Assembly: GCF_006442815.1 (NCBI RefSeq)
Contig: NZ_VFVL01000018.1
Coordinates: 1 to 64,000, forward strand
From: Mesorhizobium sp. B2-4-3
Lineage (GTDB): Bacteria; Pseudomonadota; Alphaproteobacteria; Rhizobiales; Rhizobiaceae
Direction of reading: 5' to 3'
Length of the DNA stretch: 64,000 nt
The translations under genes were made by a program, and so were the position numbers. The notes under the pieces were generated by a model. That model saw nothing but the letters and a program-made list of their open reading frames with translations, did no database searches and had not been told where the DNA came from. Below, one piece after another: positions 41,406 through 52,048 of this stretch (positions within the stretch are counted from its first letter, which is position 1; every line of letters starts with the position of its first letter).

Positions 41406-41870
41406 TCATGGCTCAAGCGGCGCAGGGCAGCTCTGTTGCGTAAGCCGCCGGGCGATCACCTCGTACAGCGCCGCGAACTCCCGCCCCAGCTCCGCCAGTC
41501 CGTCGTTTCGGTATTTCTCGAACAGCACGTCCGGCCTGAACCAGCGCACGGTCACGTCCGGCCCTTCCTCCATGACCACCGCCTTCAGCGGCGCCTCGAG
41601 CAGCGCCAACGGGTCGGCGCCGAGGAGGCGCACCATGTAGCGGGGGTGGAAGAACAGTATCTGCCGCGTGCGCCCGATCGCATAGCCACCGCGCTTCAGG
41701 AGCATCTGCGGATCGATCTCGTGGATGATCCACAGGTCGTTGCCGAGGAGCTCGCCACGCACCGCTTCGATGGTTTGCTCGAACGCCAGGCGGGATCGCA
41801 CGACGTGCTGAAACGGGTGCTCGGCGCCCGGACGCGCATAGGTAACGGCGAGAAGCTGCTGGTCGCTCAT
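41406..41870 (-). CDS. DUF302-type protein
   Basis: A 154-residue protein with the DUF302 pattern: FEQTIEAVRGELLGNDLWII, EIDPQMLLKRGGY, RQILFFHPRYMVRLLGADP and LEAPLKAVVME. DUF302 proteins form small homodimeric folds of unknown activity, often linked to redox or metal stress genes. Here it follows a carboxymuconolactone-decarboxylase-like gene by 2 bases, so the pair are coupled. The start ATG 41870 sits within the preceding gene's stop region. Confidence 0.85.
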   Translation of the reverse strand: MSDQQLLAVTYARPGAEHPFQHVVRSRLAFEQTIEAVRGELLGNDLWIIHEIDPQMLLKRGGYAIGRTRQILFFHPRYMVRLLGADPLALLEAPLKAVVMEEGPDVTVRWFRPDVLFEKYRNDGLAELGREFAALYEVIARRLTQQSCPAPLEP

Positions 41871-41872
41871 CG

Positions 41873-42232
41873 TCAGGCCACCGCGGTATTGCTGGACTGC
41901 CTGGCTGCGATGGCGTCGAGCGCCCGCGCCGAATAGACCATCGCGGCTCCCGCGTTGAGCGCGACGGCGACGCCGAGCGCTTCCGAGATCTCCTCGGGCG
42001 TCGCGCCTTGTTTCAGCGCGGCATCCGTGTGGACGACAATGCAGCCATCGCAGCGCGCGGTGACCGCGACCGCGAGCGCAACCAGCTCCCTGATCTTCGG
42101 CGAGAGCCTGTGTGTCGCCTCGCCGGCGGCGCTGAGCGTCTTGTAGCCCTTCAGCGTGTCGGGGCTGAGCCTGCCAAGCTCGCCGATGCGGGCGAGCAGT
42201 TCCCTGTGGTAGGCGGTCCAGTCGATCATCAT
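41873..42232 (-). CDS. Carboxymuconolactone decarboxylase (AhpD-like) family protein
   Basis: A 119-residue CMD-fold protein with the C-x-x-C-x3-H motif as CDGCIVVH. These act as thiol-dependent peroxidase partners or disulfide reductases; only the YciW/AhpD-like type carries this CxxC. It begins MMIDWTAYHRELLARIGELG and is preceded by AGGGAGC. It is followed by the DUF302 gene and preceded on the same strand by a LysR gene. This gives a small redox unit: regulator, CMD protein, DUF302. Confidence 0.9.
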   Translation of the reverse strand: MMIDWTAYHRELLARIGELGRLSPDTLKGYKTLSAAGEATHRLSPKIRELVALAVAVTARCDGCIVVHTDAALKQGATPEEISEALGVAVALNAGAAMVYSARALDAIAARQSSNTAVA

Positions 42233-42321
42233 GGGCAAGCTCCCTGAGGTTGGGCGATGCGGATGACGGCGAGATAAGCGCATTGAATCGGCAAAGAGAA
42301 TTGCCGATCCGCGCATGAAGC

Positions 42322-43227
42322 TCATGCGTTTGCGTTTGGCCGGTCTGCGGGATCGAGATCCCGCGTCCGCTTGCGCACCTCGGCGGCGAGTATCGTCGAC
42401 ACGGCCTGCACGCGCGGACTGTGGCGCGCATCGCCATGGCTTCCCATCCAGACGTGCCGGCGCGGGACCGACATTTGGACCCGTTCGAGGCAGCCGGTTT
42501 CGTCACCGACCAGGCGCGGCAGGCAAGCAAGTCCCGCGCCGGCCGCGGCCGCCTGGGCCTGCACCTCGCGGCTGTCCGTGCGCAGCACGATGTCGGCCGC
42601 GTGGGCCATCTCGCCCAGCCAGGCCAGATCCGCCACCCACCCCATCTCGGTCCGCATCGCGATGATCGAATGCCCTGCGAAGCCGTCCCTCGGGTCAGGA
42701 ACACCGCGGCCTTCGAGATAGGCGGGCGCGGCGTACAGTCCGAAGGCGACCCGGCCTAGCTTTCGCTGCACGACATCCTGCTGCTCGAATTCGACGAGCC
42801 GGAAAGCAATGTCGGCCTCGCGACGGGCGAGGTTCGCCTGGCGCGGCTCGCCGATCAGCTCGAGCGTGATGGCCGGATGTTGGCTCGATACGTTCGCCGC
42901 TGCTGCCGCGAGGACGCGCACACAGAACCATTCGGCGGCGGTCACGCGAACGACACCTTGCAAGCCGGCGTCGCGGCCGGCCACCGTTCGCTCGATCGCC
43001 AGCGCCTCCGTCTCGACGCGCTCCAGCCGGTCGAGGATGGACAAGCCGGCCTCGGTCAAGACGAGCGACCCGCCCTCCCGGCGAAACAGTCTCGCCCCGA
43101 TCCGTTTCTGAAACGAGGCGATGCGCCGCCCCACGGTCGGCTGTGTCGTCTCCAATTGCCGCGCCGCGGCTGAAAGCGAGCCGCCGCGGGCAACAGCCAG
43201 CACGAATTTCAGGTCATCCCATTCCAA
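42322..43227 (-). CDS. LysR-family transcriptional regulator
   Basis: A 301-residue LTTR. The HTH is LKFVLAVARGGSLSAAARQL, then ETTQPTVGRRIASFQKRIG. The effector domain contains EADIAFRLVEFEQQDVVQRK and an unusually Ala-rich stretch. The start is placed at TTG 43227 (giving M-EWDDLKFVL, the normal LTTR beginning) because AGGGGCGG lies 7 bases upstream. An ATG at 43284 would add 19 poorly conserved residues. It is 90 bases upstream of the CMD/DUF302 pair on the same strand and may regulate it. Confidence 0.9.
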   Translation of the reverse strand: MEWDDLKFVLAVARGGSLSAAARQLETTQPTVGRRIASFQKRIGARLFRREGGSLVLTEAGLSILDRLERVETEALAIERTVAGRDAGLQGVVRVTAAEWFCVRVLAAAAANVSSQHPAITLELIGEPRQANLARREADIAFRLVEFEQQDVVQRKLGRVAFGLYAAPAYLEGRGVPDPRDGFAGHSIIAMRTEMGWVADLAWLGEMAHAADIVLRTDSREVQAQAAAAGAGLACLPRLVGDETGCLERVQMSVPRRHVWMGSHGDARHSPRVQAVSTILAAEVRKRTRDLDPADRPNANA

Positions 43228-43425
43228 CGATCCGCCCCTGCTCTGTTCTCCGCGCGCCGGCCTTTCATGCCGAGAACATGGCATCGGGCTTTCCCGCCGC
43301 CACTCAGATTGAATTTCGGAAGCTTAAAATCGTCCGCCCCGACTTCGTTTACACGGCCTGGCTATTTTCGATCCTGACGCCGAGTGCCTCCGCCTGTACT
43401 GGTCCCCAATCGAACGTGGCCTGAA

Positions 43426-45003
43426 TTATTCCCACTCGATCGTGCCGGGCGGTTTCGACGTCACGTCATACACCACCCGGTTGATACCCTTGACCTCGTT
43501 GATGATGCGGGTGGCGGCCGCACCCAGGAAGTTCATGTCGTAGTGGTAGAAGTCGGCCGTCATCCCGTCGACGGAGGTCACGGCACGCAGGGCGCAGACG
43601 AATTCATAGGTGCGGCCGTCACCCATGACGCCCACCGTCTGCACCGGGAGCAGCACCGCGAAGGCCTGCCAGATGGCGTCGTAGAGACCGGCCTTGCGGA
43701 TCTCGTCGAGATAGATGGCGTCGGCCTCGCGCAGGATCTCCAGCTTCTCGCGCGTGATGCCGCCCGGGCAACGGATGGCAAGGCCGGGACCGGGGAACGG
43801 ATGACGGCCGATGAAGCTTTCGGGCAGGCCGAGCTCCTTGCCAAGCGCCCTCACCTCGTCCTTGAACAGTTCGCGCAGCGGCTCGACCAGCTTCATGTTC
43901 ATGCGCTCGGGCAGGCCGCCGACATTGTGGTGCGACTTGATCGTCACCGACGGGCCGCCGGAGAAGGAGACGCTTTCGATGACATCGGGATAGAGCGTGC
44001 CCTGAGCCAGAAAATCGGCGCCGCCGAGCTTCTTCGCCTCGTCCTCGAACACTTCGATGAACAGGCGGCCGATGGTCTTGCGCTTCTTTTCGGGATCGGC
44101 CTCGCCTTCCAGCGCCGAGATGAAGCGGTCGGAGGCATCGACCAGGATCAGCGGCAGGTTGTAGTGCTGGCGGAACATCTCCACCACGCCCTGGGCCTCG
44201 TCCTTGCGCATCAGGCCGTGGTCGACGAGAATGCAGGTCAGCTGGTCGCCGACCGCTTCGTGGATCAGAAGCGCGGCGACCGAGGAATCGACGCCGCCCG
44301 AGAGCGCGCAGATGACCTTGCCCTTGCCGACCTGCTTGCGGATCGTCTCGACCGCGTGCTCGCGATAGGCGCGCATCGTCCAGTCGCCCTCGATGCCGGC
44401 GATGTTGTGGACGAAGTTCCGGAGCAGCCTGGCGCCGTCCGGCGTGTGCACCACTTCCGGGTGGAACATGATGCCGTACATCTTGCGCTCGATATCGCCG
44501 AAAATGGCGAAGGGCGAGCTTTCCGACTTGCCGAGCACCTTGAAGCCCGGCGGCAATTCGATGACGCGGTCGCCATGGCTCATCCACACCTGGTGGCGCT
44601 GGCCGGGGGCCCACAGGCCTTCGAACAGCGGGCTCTCCTTCTCGATCTCGACGAAGGCGCGGCCGAACTCGCGGTGGTTGGAGCTTTCGGCGACGCCGCC
44701 CATCTGCACGCAGAGCGCCATCTGGCCATAGCAGATGCCGAGCACCGGCACGCCGGCGTCGAAGACGATCTGCGGCGCGCGCGGGCTGCCGATGTCGGTG
44801 GTCGAGGCTGGACCGCCAGACAGGATAACGGCTTTGGGCTTGATGCGCTTGAAGGCCGCTTCGGCCGATTGGAACGGCACGATCTCGGAAAAGACGCCGG
44901 CCTCGCGAATGCGGCGGGCGATGAGCTGCGTGAACTGGCTGCCGAAATCGATGATCAGGACAGTGTCGGGCAGGACGGTGTCGGGATGATTGGTTGTCGT
45001 CAT
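43426..45003 (-). CDS. guaA: GMP synthase (glutamine-hydrolysing)
   Basis: A 525-residue two-domain enzyme that aminates XMP to GMP. The N-terminal class-I glutaminase has nucleophile Cys in LGICYGQMAL and the His-Glu pair in MFHPEVVHT. The ATP-pyrophosphatase domain has the P-loop ALSGGVDSSVAALLI. The C-terminal dimerisation domain ends RVVYDVTSKPPGTIEWE, the invariant family end. Full length and intact; a core purine gene. The downstream MarR gene on the same strand begins 58 bases upstream of its start. Confidence 0.98.
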   Translation of the reverse strand: MTTTNHPDTVLPDTVLIIDFGSQFTQLIARRIREAGVFSEIVPFQSAEAAFKRIKPKAVILSGGPASTTDIGSPRAPQIVFDAGVPVLGICYGQMALCVQMGGVAESSNHREFGRAFVEIEKESPLFEGLWAPGQRHQVWMSHGDRVIELPPGFKVLGKSESSPFAIFGDIERKMYGIMFHPEVVHTPDGARLLRNFVHNIAGIEGDWTMRAYREHAVETIRKQVGKGKVICALSGGVDSSVAALLIHEAVGDQLTCILVDHGLMRKDEAQGVVEMFRQHYNLPLILVDASDRFISALEGEADPEKKRKTIGRLFIEVFEDEAKKLGGADFLAQGTLYPDVIESVSFSGGPSVTIKSHHNVGGLPERMNMKLVEPLRELFKDEVRALGKELGLPESFIGRHPFPGPGLAIRCPGGITREKLEILREADAIYLDEIRKAGLYDAIWQAFAVLLPVQTVGVMGDGRTYEFVCALRAVTSVDGMTADFYHYDMNFLGAAATRIINEVKGINRVVYDVTSKPPGTIEWE

Positions 45004-45061
45004 GGCGAGCCTTTAGAGAAAGAAACGAGTCGGCGCAATGGGTTGCGCGCGGTCGCGCCGC

Positions 45062-45544
45062 TCACTTCGATCCTGGTGCTTCTCCCGATGCATCGGCCTG
45101 CCCGGCGTCAAGTGAGCGCAAGGCGTCCATCAGCGCCGCGAACCGCTGCTCGCCGATGCGATCGATATAGCCGCGTTCGATCTGAAGCTTGATGCGATCG
45201 CCATCGCGCAAGGCATCCAGGCCTTTGCGCGTATAGCGCACGAGCTTGCCGCGCCCGTCCCGCGGATCGGGCAATCGCTCCAGCACGCCTTCCGCCTCCA
45301 GCCCGTCGAGCAATTGCTGAACCGCTTGCTTGGAGGTGGCCGCGCGCTCGATCAATGCCGACTGGCGCGTGCCGTTGCGCGGGATGTGTCCAAGCAGCCC
45401 GGCGCGCGCCTCGCTGAACCAGACGTGGCCAGCGGCCCGCATGGCAGCGGCGAATTCCGCCTGCCAGGCACGGCTCGCCTGCCACAGCCGCCAACCGACG
45501 TGATCGGGCAGCGCGTCGTTTTTTTCGTCAAGCTCCTTGACCAT
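45062..45544 (-). CDS. MarR-family transcriptional regulator
   Basis: A 160-residue winged-helix regulator. Helix and wing blocks are RNGTRQSALIERAATSKQAV, then QQLLDGLEAEGVLERLPDPRDGRGKLVRYT (D-x-R-x-R wing tip, here DPRDGRGKLV). Codons 2-6 overlap a perfect GTCAAG-CTC-CTTGAC dyad, and a second copy lies 37 bases upstream, so strong autoregulation is expected. It is divergent from a small hypothetical gene at 45632, the most likely co-regulated target. Confidence 0.92.
   Translation of the reverse strand: MVKELDEKNDALPDHVGWRLWQASRAWQAEFAAAMRAAGHVWFSEARAGLLGHIPRNGTRQSALIERAATSKQAVQQLLDGLEAEGVLERLPDPRDGRGKLVRYTRKGLDALRDGDRIKLQIERGYIDRIGEQRFAALMDALRSLDAGQADASGEAPGSK
45527..45541. promoter_or_regulatory. 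MarR operator candidate 1
   Basis: GTCAAG-CTC-CTTGAC, perfect 6-base arms, lying inside the first codons of the MarR gene. It is identical in arms to the site at 45564-45578. Confidence 0.65.
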
Positions 45545-45563
45545 TTAACCCGAACTCCATATG

Positions 45564-45578
45564 GTCAAGATACTTGAC
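45564..45578. promoter_or_regulatory. MarR operator candidate 2
   Basis: GTCAAG-ATA-CTTGAC, perfect 6-base arms in the gap between the divergent MarR and hypothetical genes. Its centre is 37 bases from site 1, between three and four helical turns. Confidence 0.7.
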
Positions 45579-45631
45579 GATATTCATGCCGTCGAGGCCA
45601 TTCGAGAAACGCAAACCCGCGGACAGGAACA

Positions 45632-45949
45632 ATGACGATACTGAACAGGGACACGCTGGCCATTATCATGGCCGGAACCACGCATGTCATCGACATGGGC
45701 GGCAAGAACGCCTTCGTCCACTATGAAACCGACGATCGGGCGCACATGCTCCTGCCGGATGGCACGCGCTTCCACGGGACCTGGATGCTGCTGGACGACG
45801 GCTACAAGGTCGAATGGAAAAACGGCCCCACCGGCGCGTGGAAACTCGATCATACAGCGGGGGCAATCGACTATATCGATGCGACAGGCGCCTCTCGTGG
45901 ACGCATTTCACGCATCGATTTCGGCGATCCGCAACGCCTTGCCGCTTGA
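45632..45949 (+). CDS. Small conserved-looking protein of unknown function
   Basis: A 105-residue soluble protein. It reads like a compact beta-rich domain (GGKNAFVHYETDDRAHMLLP, then GTRFHGTWMLLDDGYKVEWK). I recognise no named family. CAGGAAC precedes the ATG. It is divergent from the MarR regulator across a gap that carries a perfect operator, so it is likely repressed by MarR. It converges with the nucleosidase gene, ending 12 bases before it. Confidence 0.72.
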   Translation: MTILNRDTLAIIMAGTTHVIDMGGKNAFVHYETDDRAHMLLPDGTRFHGTWMLLDDGYKVEWKNGPTGAWKLDHTAGAIDYIDATGASRGRISRIDFGDPQRLAA

Positions 45950-45961
45950 TCCGAAGAGCAG

Positions 45962-46600
45962 TTATCCCTCAAGCAGGCCGCCGCCTATCGCCTGCTCCAG
46001 CAAGCCGACGGCCGCGGCGAGCTTTTCGTCGATGACGTGCAGATATTCCGTCCAGTCGTTGACGTGCCTGAGATCGGCCGCGCCATCGGAAATGCCGCGG
46101 AGCCCAATCAGCGGCAAACCGAACAGCTGGCAGGCACGCAGGCAGGCAAAGGTCTCCATGTCGACCATGTCGGCATCGATGGCGTCGTAAGCGGCGCCGG
46201 AGACGATCGCGCCGCCGGTCGAGAGCGTGGCGGTCTTGATGCCTGGAATGACGAAGGGCAGCGGCACCGACACCGGCAGGTCGAGGAAAGGCGTCGCGCC
46301 CTTCTCGAAGCCGAGCGGCGAAGCGTCCATGTCGCGATAGCTCACCGACACGACCTGGTAGATCTCGGCCTGTTCCAGCCTGCGGCTGCCGGCCGAACCC
46401 AGCGAGACGACCAGGTCCGGAAGCGCTCGTTCAGCCTTCAACGCCGCGAGCTCGGCGCCCAGCCTGACCCCCGCCTCGACCGGCCCGACGCCGGTCATCA
46501 GCGGCGTGAACAGGTTTTTCAGGTGCGGGCCGTATTCGGCCTCAGCCGCCATGACGAAGAGAACGGATTTTTGCGACAGGCGTAACACTTCGACAGTCAT
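45962..46600 (-). CDS. mtnN: 5'-methylthioadenosine/S-adenosylhomocysteine nucleosidase
   Basis: A 212-residue phosphorylase-fold nucleosidase that cleaves MTA or SAH to adenine and a thioribose sugar in methionine salvage. Markers are VLFVMAAEAEYG at the N-terminus, TGVGPVEAGV, LVVSLGSAGSR, MVDMETFACLRACQ and LRGISDGA (catalytic Asp in the SDGA region). It is a divergent version: the usual EMExAA appears as DMETFA. Purine-nucleosidase activity on other substrates is possible. It is separated from guaA by the MarR pair and not co-directional with the methionine operon. Confidence 0.87.
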   Translation of the reverse strand: MTVEVLRLSQKSVLFVMAAEAEYGPHLKNLFTPLMTGVGPVEAGVRLGAELAALKAERALPDLVVSLGSAGSRRLEQAEIYQVVSVSYRDMDASPLGFEKGATPFLDLPVSVPLPFVIPGIKTATLSTGGAIVSGAAYDAIDADMVDMETFACLRACQLFGLPLIGLRGISDGAADLRHVNDWTEYLHVIDEKLAAAVGLLEQAIGGGLLEG

Positions 46601-46694
46601 GAAGCTTTACCCCTATTTGCTACGACGAAACGAAAGGGGCAACGTGCCCTCGCCGCTTGCGGCCCTTCGCTATGGCGCCGGGCGTTCGTCGCTC

Positions 46695-46718
46695 GAAAAG
46701 CCCATTTGGGGGCTTTTC
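46695..46718. terminator. Hairpin with A/T-rich arms between the thioesterase and nucleosidase genes
   Basis: A perfect 9-bp stem, GAAAAGCCC with GGGCTTTTC, and a 6-base loop. The arms end in a short A/T-run but no long U-tract follows on either strand. It could act as a weak terminator for the minus-strand gene ending at 46740. Confidence 0.4.
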
Positions 46719-46739
46719 GTTCGCTGCGCGGACCGTTCC

Positions 46740-47201
46740 TCACCCTTCAATCCCGTCGCGGCCGACCACCGTCATCATGGTGCCGGTCATGGTGGCGATC
46801 AGCTTGGCCTCGCCATCCGCGGCGAAGGCGTAGGCCTGGCCGTCGGCGACGATGATGGTGCGGCCGGGCTTCGTCACGGAGCCGCGGAACAGGAACCGCT
46901 CGCCCCTGCCCGGCGCCAGCAGGTTCACCTTGAATTCGATGGTCAGCACGCCGGAATTCTCCGGCATCAGCGAAAACGCCGCGTAACCGCAGGCCGAATC
47001 CAACGCGGTGGAGATGACGCCGGCATGCAGGAAGCCGTGCTGCTGGGTGAGCGAGGCGGAATAAGGCATCTCGATCTCGATGATGCCGGGCGTCACCAGC
47101 GTCAGCTCGGCGCCGATCGTCGCCATTGCCTCCTGCCGGGCAAAGGACGCCCTGACACGTTCCTCGAAATCCGGAGCGGGTACGATCTTGGCTGCTGCCA
47201 T
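46740..47201 (-). CDS. PaaI-type hotdog-fold thioesterase
   Basis: A 153-residue 4HBT/PaaI thioesterase. The hotdog core is TPGIIEIEMPYSASLTQQHG, FLHAGVISTALDSACGYAAF (H-x-G-x-x, then D in the helix) and NSGVLTIEFKVNLLAPGRGE. It hydrolyses acyl-CoA of unknown chain. The start at 47201 follows GAGGC; the longer frame upstream has no homology. It lies 94 bases downstream of the RsmB-type methyltransferase gene on the same strand. Confidence 0.9.
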   Translation of the reverse strand: MAAAKIVPAPDFEERVRASFARQEAMATIGAELTLVTPGIIEIEMPYSASLTQQHGFLHAGVISTALDSACGYAAFSLMPENSGVLTIEFKVNLLAPGRGERFLFRGSVTKPGRTIIVADGQAYAFAADGEAKLIATMTGTMMTVVGRDGIEG

Positions 47202-47294
47202 GGCGCTTTGCCTCACATTGCTGGCGAAGTTTATTGCAGAGCCAGGCAAGACAGGCAATCTTTTATGCTGCAGCGCAGCAAAAGCCGGATGTCT

Positions 47295-48587
47295 TCAAGA
47301 AGCAGTCCTGCGCAAGGCGTGGAGATAGAACCCATCGGTACCGCTCAACGCCGGGGACAGCGAGATGCCACCGCCTTCGCCGATACGCGCGGCCCCTTCA
47401 TGGCCTGGGAAGCGGCTGTCCCAGAGCTGGCGGTGATCGACCGGCATGAAACCTTCATGGCGCTCGCGGAATGCCGCGACCTGCTCGCCGTTCTCGGCAT
47501 CGAATACCGAACAGGTGATGTAGACCAGCAAGCCGCCCGGCTTGACGAAGGCCTGCGCCGTGTCGAGGATCGCCTGCTGCTCTCCCTTGCGGGCATCGAG
47601 TTGCCTTTCCGTCAATCGCCATTTGGCGTCGGGCCGTCGCCGCCAGGTGCCGCTGCCGGTGCAGGGCGCGTCGATCAGCACGATGTCCATATGGTTGGTG
47701 AGCGGCGCAAGCTCCGCAGGCTTGCTGACGACCTGGACGTTGCGATTGTGCGAGCGGCGGATGCGCTCGAAGATCGGCGCCAGCCGCACCTTTTCCGCGT
47801 CATGGGCAAAGAGCTGGCCGCGATTGTCCATCTCGGCCGACAGCGCCAGCGTCTTGCCGCCGGCGCCGGCGCAATAATCGAGCACCTGCATGCCGGGCTC
47901 GGCACCGGCAAGTGCTGCGGCAAGCTGCGAGCCCTCGTCCTGCACTTCGAACCAGCCTTTCTGGAAGGCCGGTTCGGCCTGCACGTTGGGGTGCCGGCCG
48001 TCGCCGTCGATCGGCGGGATTCGGATGCCGTGCGGGGCGATCACCGCCGGCGCGGCACCCGTGCCTTGGAGCTCGGCCAGCACCTTGGCGCGATCGGCCT
48101 GGAGCGTGTTGACCCTGAGATCTAGCGGCGGGCGCTGCGCCAGGGCGGCGCCTTCCTCGACCCAGGCCTCGCCATAGGCTTGTTCCAGCAGCGGCGCGCA
48201 CCAGTCCGGGATATCGGCGCGCACCACGTCGGGCGCGTCGGCCAGCCTGCGGCCGGCGGCTGCCTTCAGCTCGCCGGCGTCGAGCAGCGGCGGCGCGAAT
48301 TTGTCGCCGTCCAGCGCGTCGTTGAGCGACTGCGCCGTCTGGCCCCATTCCAACAGAAGCGCGCCGAAGCCGATGGCGCGCGGCGTGTCCTCGCCGAACA
48401 GCCAGCCGGCCGAGCGTTTGCGGCGCAGCGCGTCATAGACGATGTTGCCGATCGCCGCGCGATCGCCGCCACCGGCGAAGCGATGCGACAGGCCCCAGTC
48501 GCGCAGCGCATCGGCCACCGGCCGGTGACGCCGGCCGATGTCTTCCAGAACCTCTATCGCCGCCGCCAGCCTTCCGCCCAGTCGCAT
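47295..48587 (-). CDS. RsmB/NOP-family RNA (cytosine-5) methyltransferase
   Basis: A 430-residue m5C methyltransferase. Motif I is VLDYCAGAGGKTLALSAEMD. Motif IV is VLIDAPCTGSGTWRRRPDAK with Cys, and motif VI is LVYITCSVFDAENGEQV with the catalytic Cys. It has a short helical N-terminal region rather than a full NusB domain, as in a class of alphaproteobacterial RsmB-like proteins. Target is 16S rRNA or tRNA cytosine; which position is not readable. The start is ATG 48587 with no strong ribosome binding site visible. Confidence 0.9.
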   Translation of the reverse strand: MRLGGRLAAAIEVLEDIGRRHRPVADALRDWGLSHRFAGGGDRAAIGNIVYDALRRKRSAGWLFGEDTPRAIGFGALLLEWGQTAQSLNDALDGDKFAPPLLDAGELKAAAGRRLADAPDVVRADIPDWCAPLLEQAYGEAWVEEGAALAQRPPLDLRVNTLQADRAKVLAELQGTGAAPAVIAPHGIRIPPIDGDGRHPNVQAEPAFQKGWFEVQDEGSQLAAALAGAEPGMQVLDYCAGAGGKTLALSAEMDNRGQLFAHDAEKVRLAPIFERIRRSHNRNVQVVSKPAELAPLTNHMDIVLIDAPCTGSGTWRRRPDAKWRLTERQLDARKGEQQAILDTAQAFVKPGGLLVYITCSVFDAENGEQVAAFRERHEGFMPVDHRQLWDSRFPGHEGAARIGEGGGISLSPALSGTDGFYLHALRRTAS

Positions 48588-48917
48588 CCCGTTTTCCGTC
48601 TACACCACAAAATCGGCTCCATCCCGCTCTTAAAGCGTTTCAGGCCTGGATTGAAAGGGTTCTGTTCACGTTGGCTGCGAAACCACGTTTCAAAACGGGG
48701 CGATTTCGCCGAACGGTTTTTCAGAACGGGGACGGCGCCAGAAAACAAGAACAATTGGCCAGAATATGAAAGGTCTCTAATGTCTTTGACTGGCGGGCAC
48801 AAGCAAGCTTTTTGGCTTAACCTCTCAGCTTTCCAAGTGTTGCCCGCAGGAATACTCTTCCGGCGGTGATTCGCGGCGCGGGAAACGCGGTTTGGCGGAT
48901 CCTATGAGGAGAGGGCA
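48588..48917. other. Intergenic region upstream of aqpZ, with short inverted blocks
   Basis: A 330-base divergent gap with no convincing gene. It contains repeated GGGCGATTTCGCC-like and AACGG/CCGTT segments (about 48680-48740) and a GAGGAGAGGG ribosome binding site for aqpZ at 48905-48915. Both promoters should lie here. An open minus-strand frame (48554-48802) overlaps the methyltransferase start and looks spurious. Confidence 0.4.
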
Positions 48918-49595
48918 ATGAAGACTTATCTGGCAGAAGTTCTCGGCACGTTTTTGTTGGTGTTCATCGGCACGGCCTCCGTGGTCACGGGCGGTTTCGG
49001 CGGCGCGCTGCCGCTCGGACAGGAAGGCATCGGCCTGGCGTTCGGCATCGGCCTGATCGCCGCGGCCTATGCGATCGGCCCGATCTCGGGCGCGCATCTC
49101 AATCCGGCGGTAACGCTCGGCGTGTTCCTGGCGGGGCGAATGCCGGCCAAGGATGTCGTCCCCTACTGGATCGCGCAGATCATTGGCGCCATCATCGCCT
49201 CGCTGGCGCTGTGGATCATCGTTTCCGGCCAGGCCGGCGGCCACACCGGCGGCTTCGGCGCCAATGGCTGGGACGAGGCCAAATGGGGGATGAGCTCGGC
49301 CTTCCTGTGGGAACTGATCGGCACCTTCACCTTCGTCACCGTGATCCTCGGCGTCACCAACGCCAAGCACACCACCGCCTTTGCCGGCCTGGTCATCGGC
49401 CTGACGCTGGCGGGGATCCACTTCGCCATGATCCCGGTGACCGGCACCTCGGTCAACCCGGCGCGCTCGATCGGCCCGGCGCTGTTTTCGGGAAGTGCCG
49501 CGCTCAGCCAGCTATGGCTGTTCATCGTCGCGCCGCTGGTCGGCGGCGCGATCGCCGGCGTCGTCGCCAAGGCCGGCATCTTCGAAAAAGACTGA
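48918..49595 (+). CDS. aqpZ: Aquaporin Z
   Basis: A 225-residue MIP-family water channel with six membrane helices and two NPA half-helices (SGAHLNPAVTLG near residue 60 and TSVNPARSIGPA near 180). The ar/R filter arginine follows the second NPA. Short loops and size fit AqpZ rather than GlpF. The start follows GAGGAGAGGG. It converges on katG, with a shared bidirectional terminator. Confidence 0.96.
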   Translation: MKTYLAEVLGTFLLVFIGTASVVTGGFGGALPLGQEGIGLAFGIGLIAAAYAIGPISGAHLNPAVTLGVFLAGRMPAKDVVPYWIAQIIGAIIASLALWIIVSGQAGGHTGGFGANGWDEAKWGMSSAFLWELIGTFTFVTVILGVTNAKHTTAFAGLVIGLTLAGIHFAMIPVTGTSVNPARSIGPALFSGSAALSQLWLFIVAPLVGGAIAGVVAKAGIFEKD

Positions 49596-49612
49596 CAGCT
49601 CTGGATAAATGC

Positions 49613-49645
49613 AAAAAAGGCGCGGGCATGACCCGCGCCTTTTTC
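49613..49645. terminator. Bidirectional rho-independent terminator between aqpZ and katG
   Basis: A-run, GGCGCGGG stem, CATGA loop, CCCGCGCC, then T-run. It has the classic terminator shape on both strands: plus for aqpZ and minus for katG, which ends at 49663. Confidence 0.92.
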
Positions 49646-49662
49646 GTTGGGAGGATACGATC

Positions 49663-51876
<2,214 letters not shown>

Positions 51877-51890
51877 CTTAGTCTCCCGAT

Positions 51891-51933
51891 TCTGCCGAGG
51901 TTTGCCGTGGTTGAATTTTGCCGAGGTTGATTT
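51891..51933 (-). repeat. Short tandem TTTGCCGNGGTTGA units in the katG leader
   Basis: TTTGCCGTGGTTGAATT (51901-51917) and TTTGCCGAGGTTGATTT (51917-51933) are imperfect direct repeats, with a partial third copy TCTGCCGAGG at 51891-51900. They lie 15-57 bases upstream of the katG start codon. Confidence 0.55.
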
Positions 51934-52048
51934 TTCCCGAAATTTCGGGGGCAGCCACTGGCCGCGCCAACCTGGAATGATTCCAGACTAGGCCGGCCGG
52001 CCGATAAAGACAAATTGCCTTTCCTGTTTTGTTTGATAGGATTTCCTT

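Noticed and set aside
43384..45192. A 602-residue open frame on the plus strand across guaA
   Set aside because: It is fully antisense to an intact, highly conserved guaA and shows only the Arg/Ala/Asp-rich composition typical of GC-rich shadow frames.
51877..52048. A canonical OxyR box (ATAG-N7-CTAT repeats)
   Set aside because: Only an imperfect dyad with about ten of seventeen matches is visible; kept as a weak remark within the oxyR entry.
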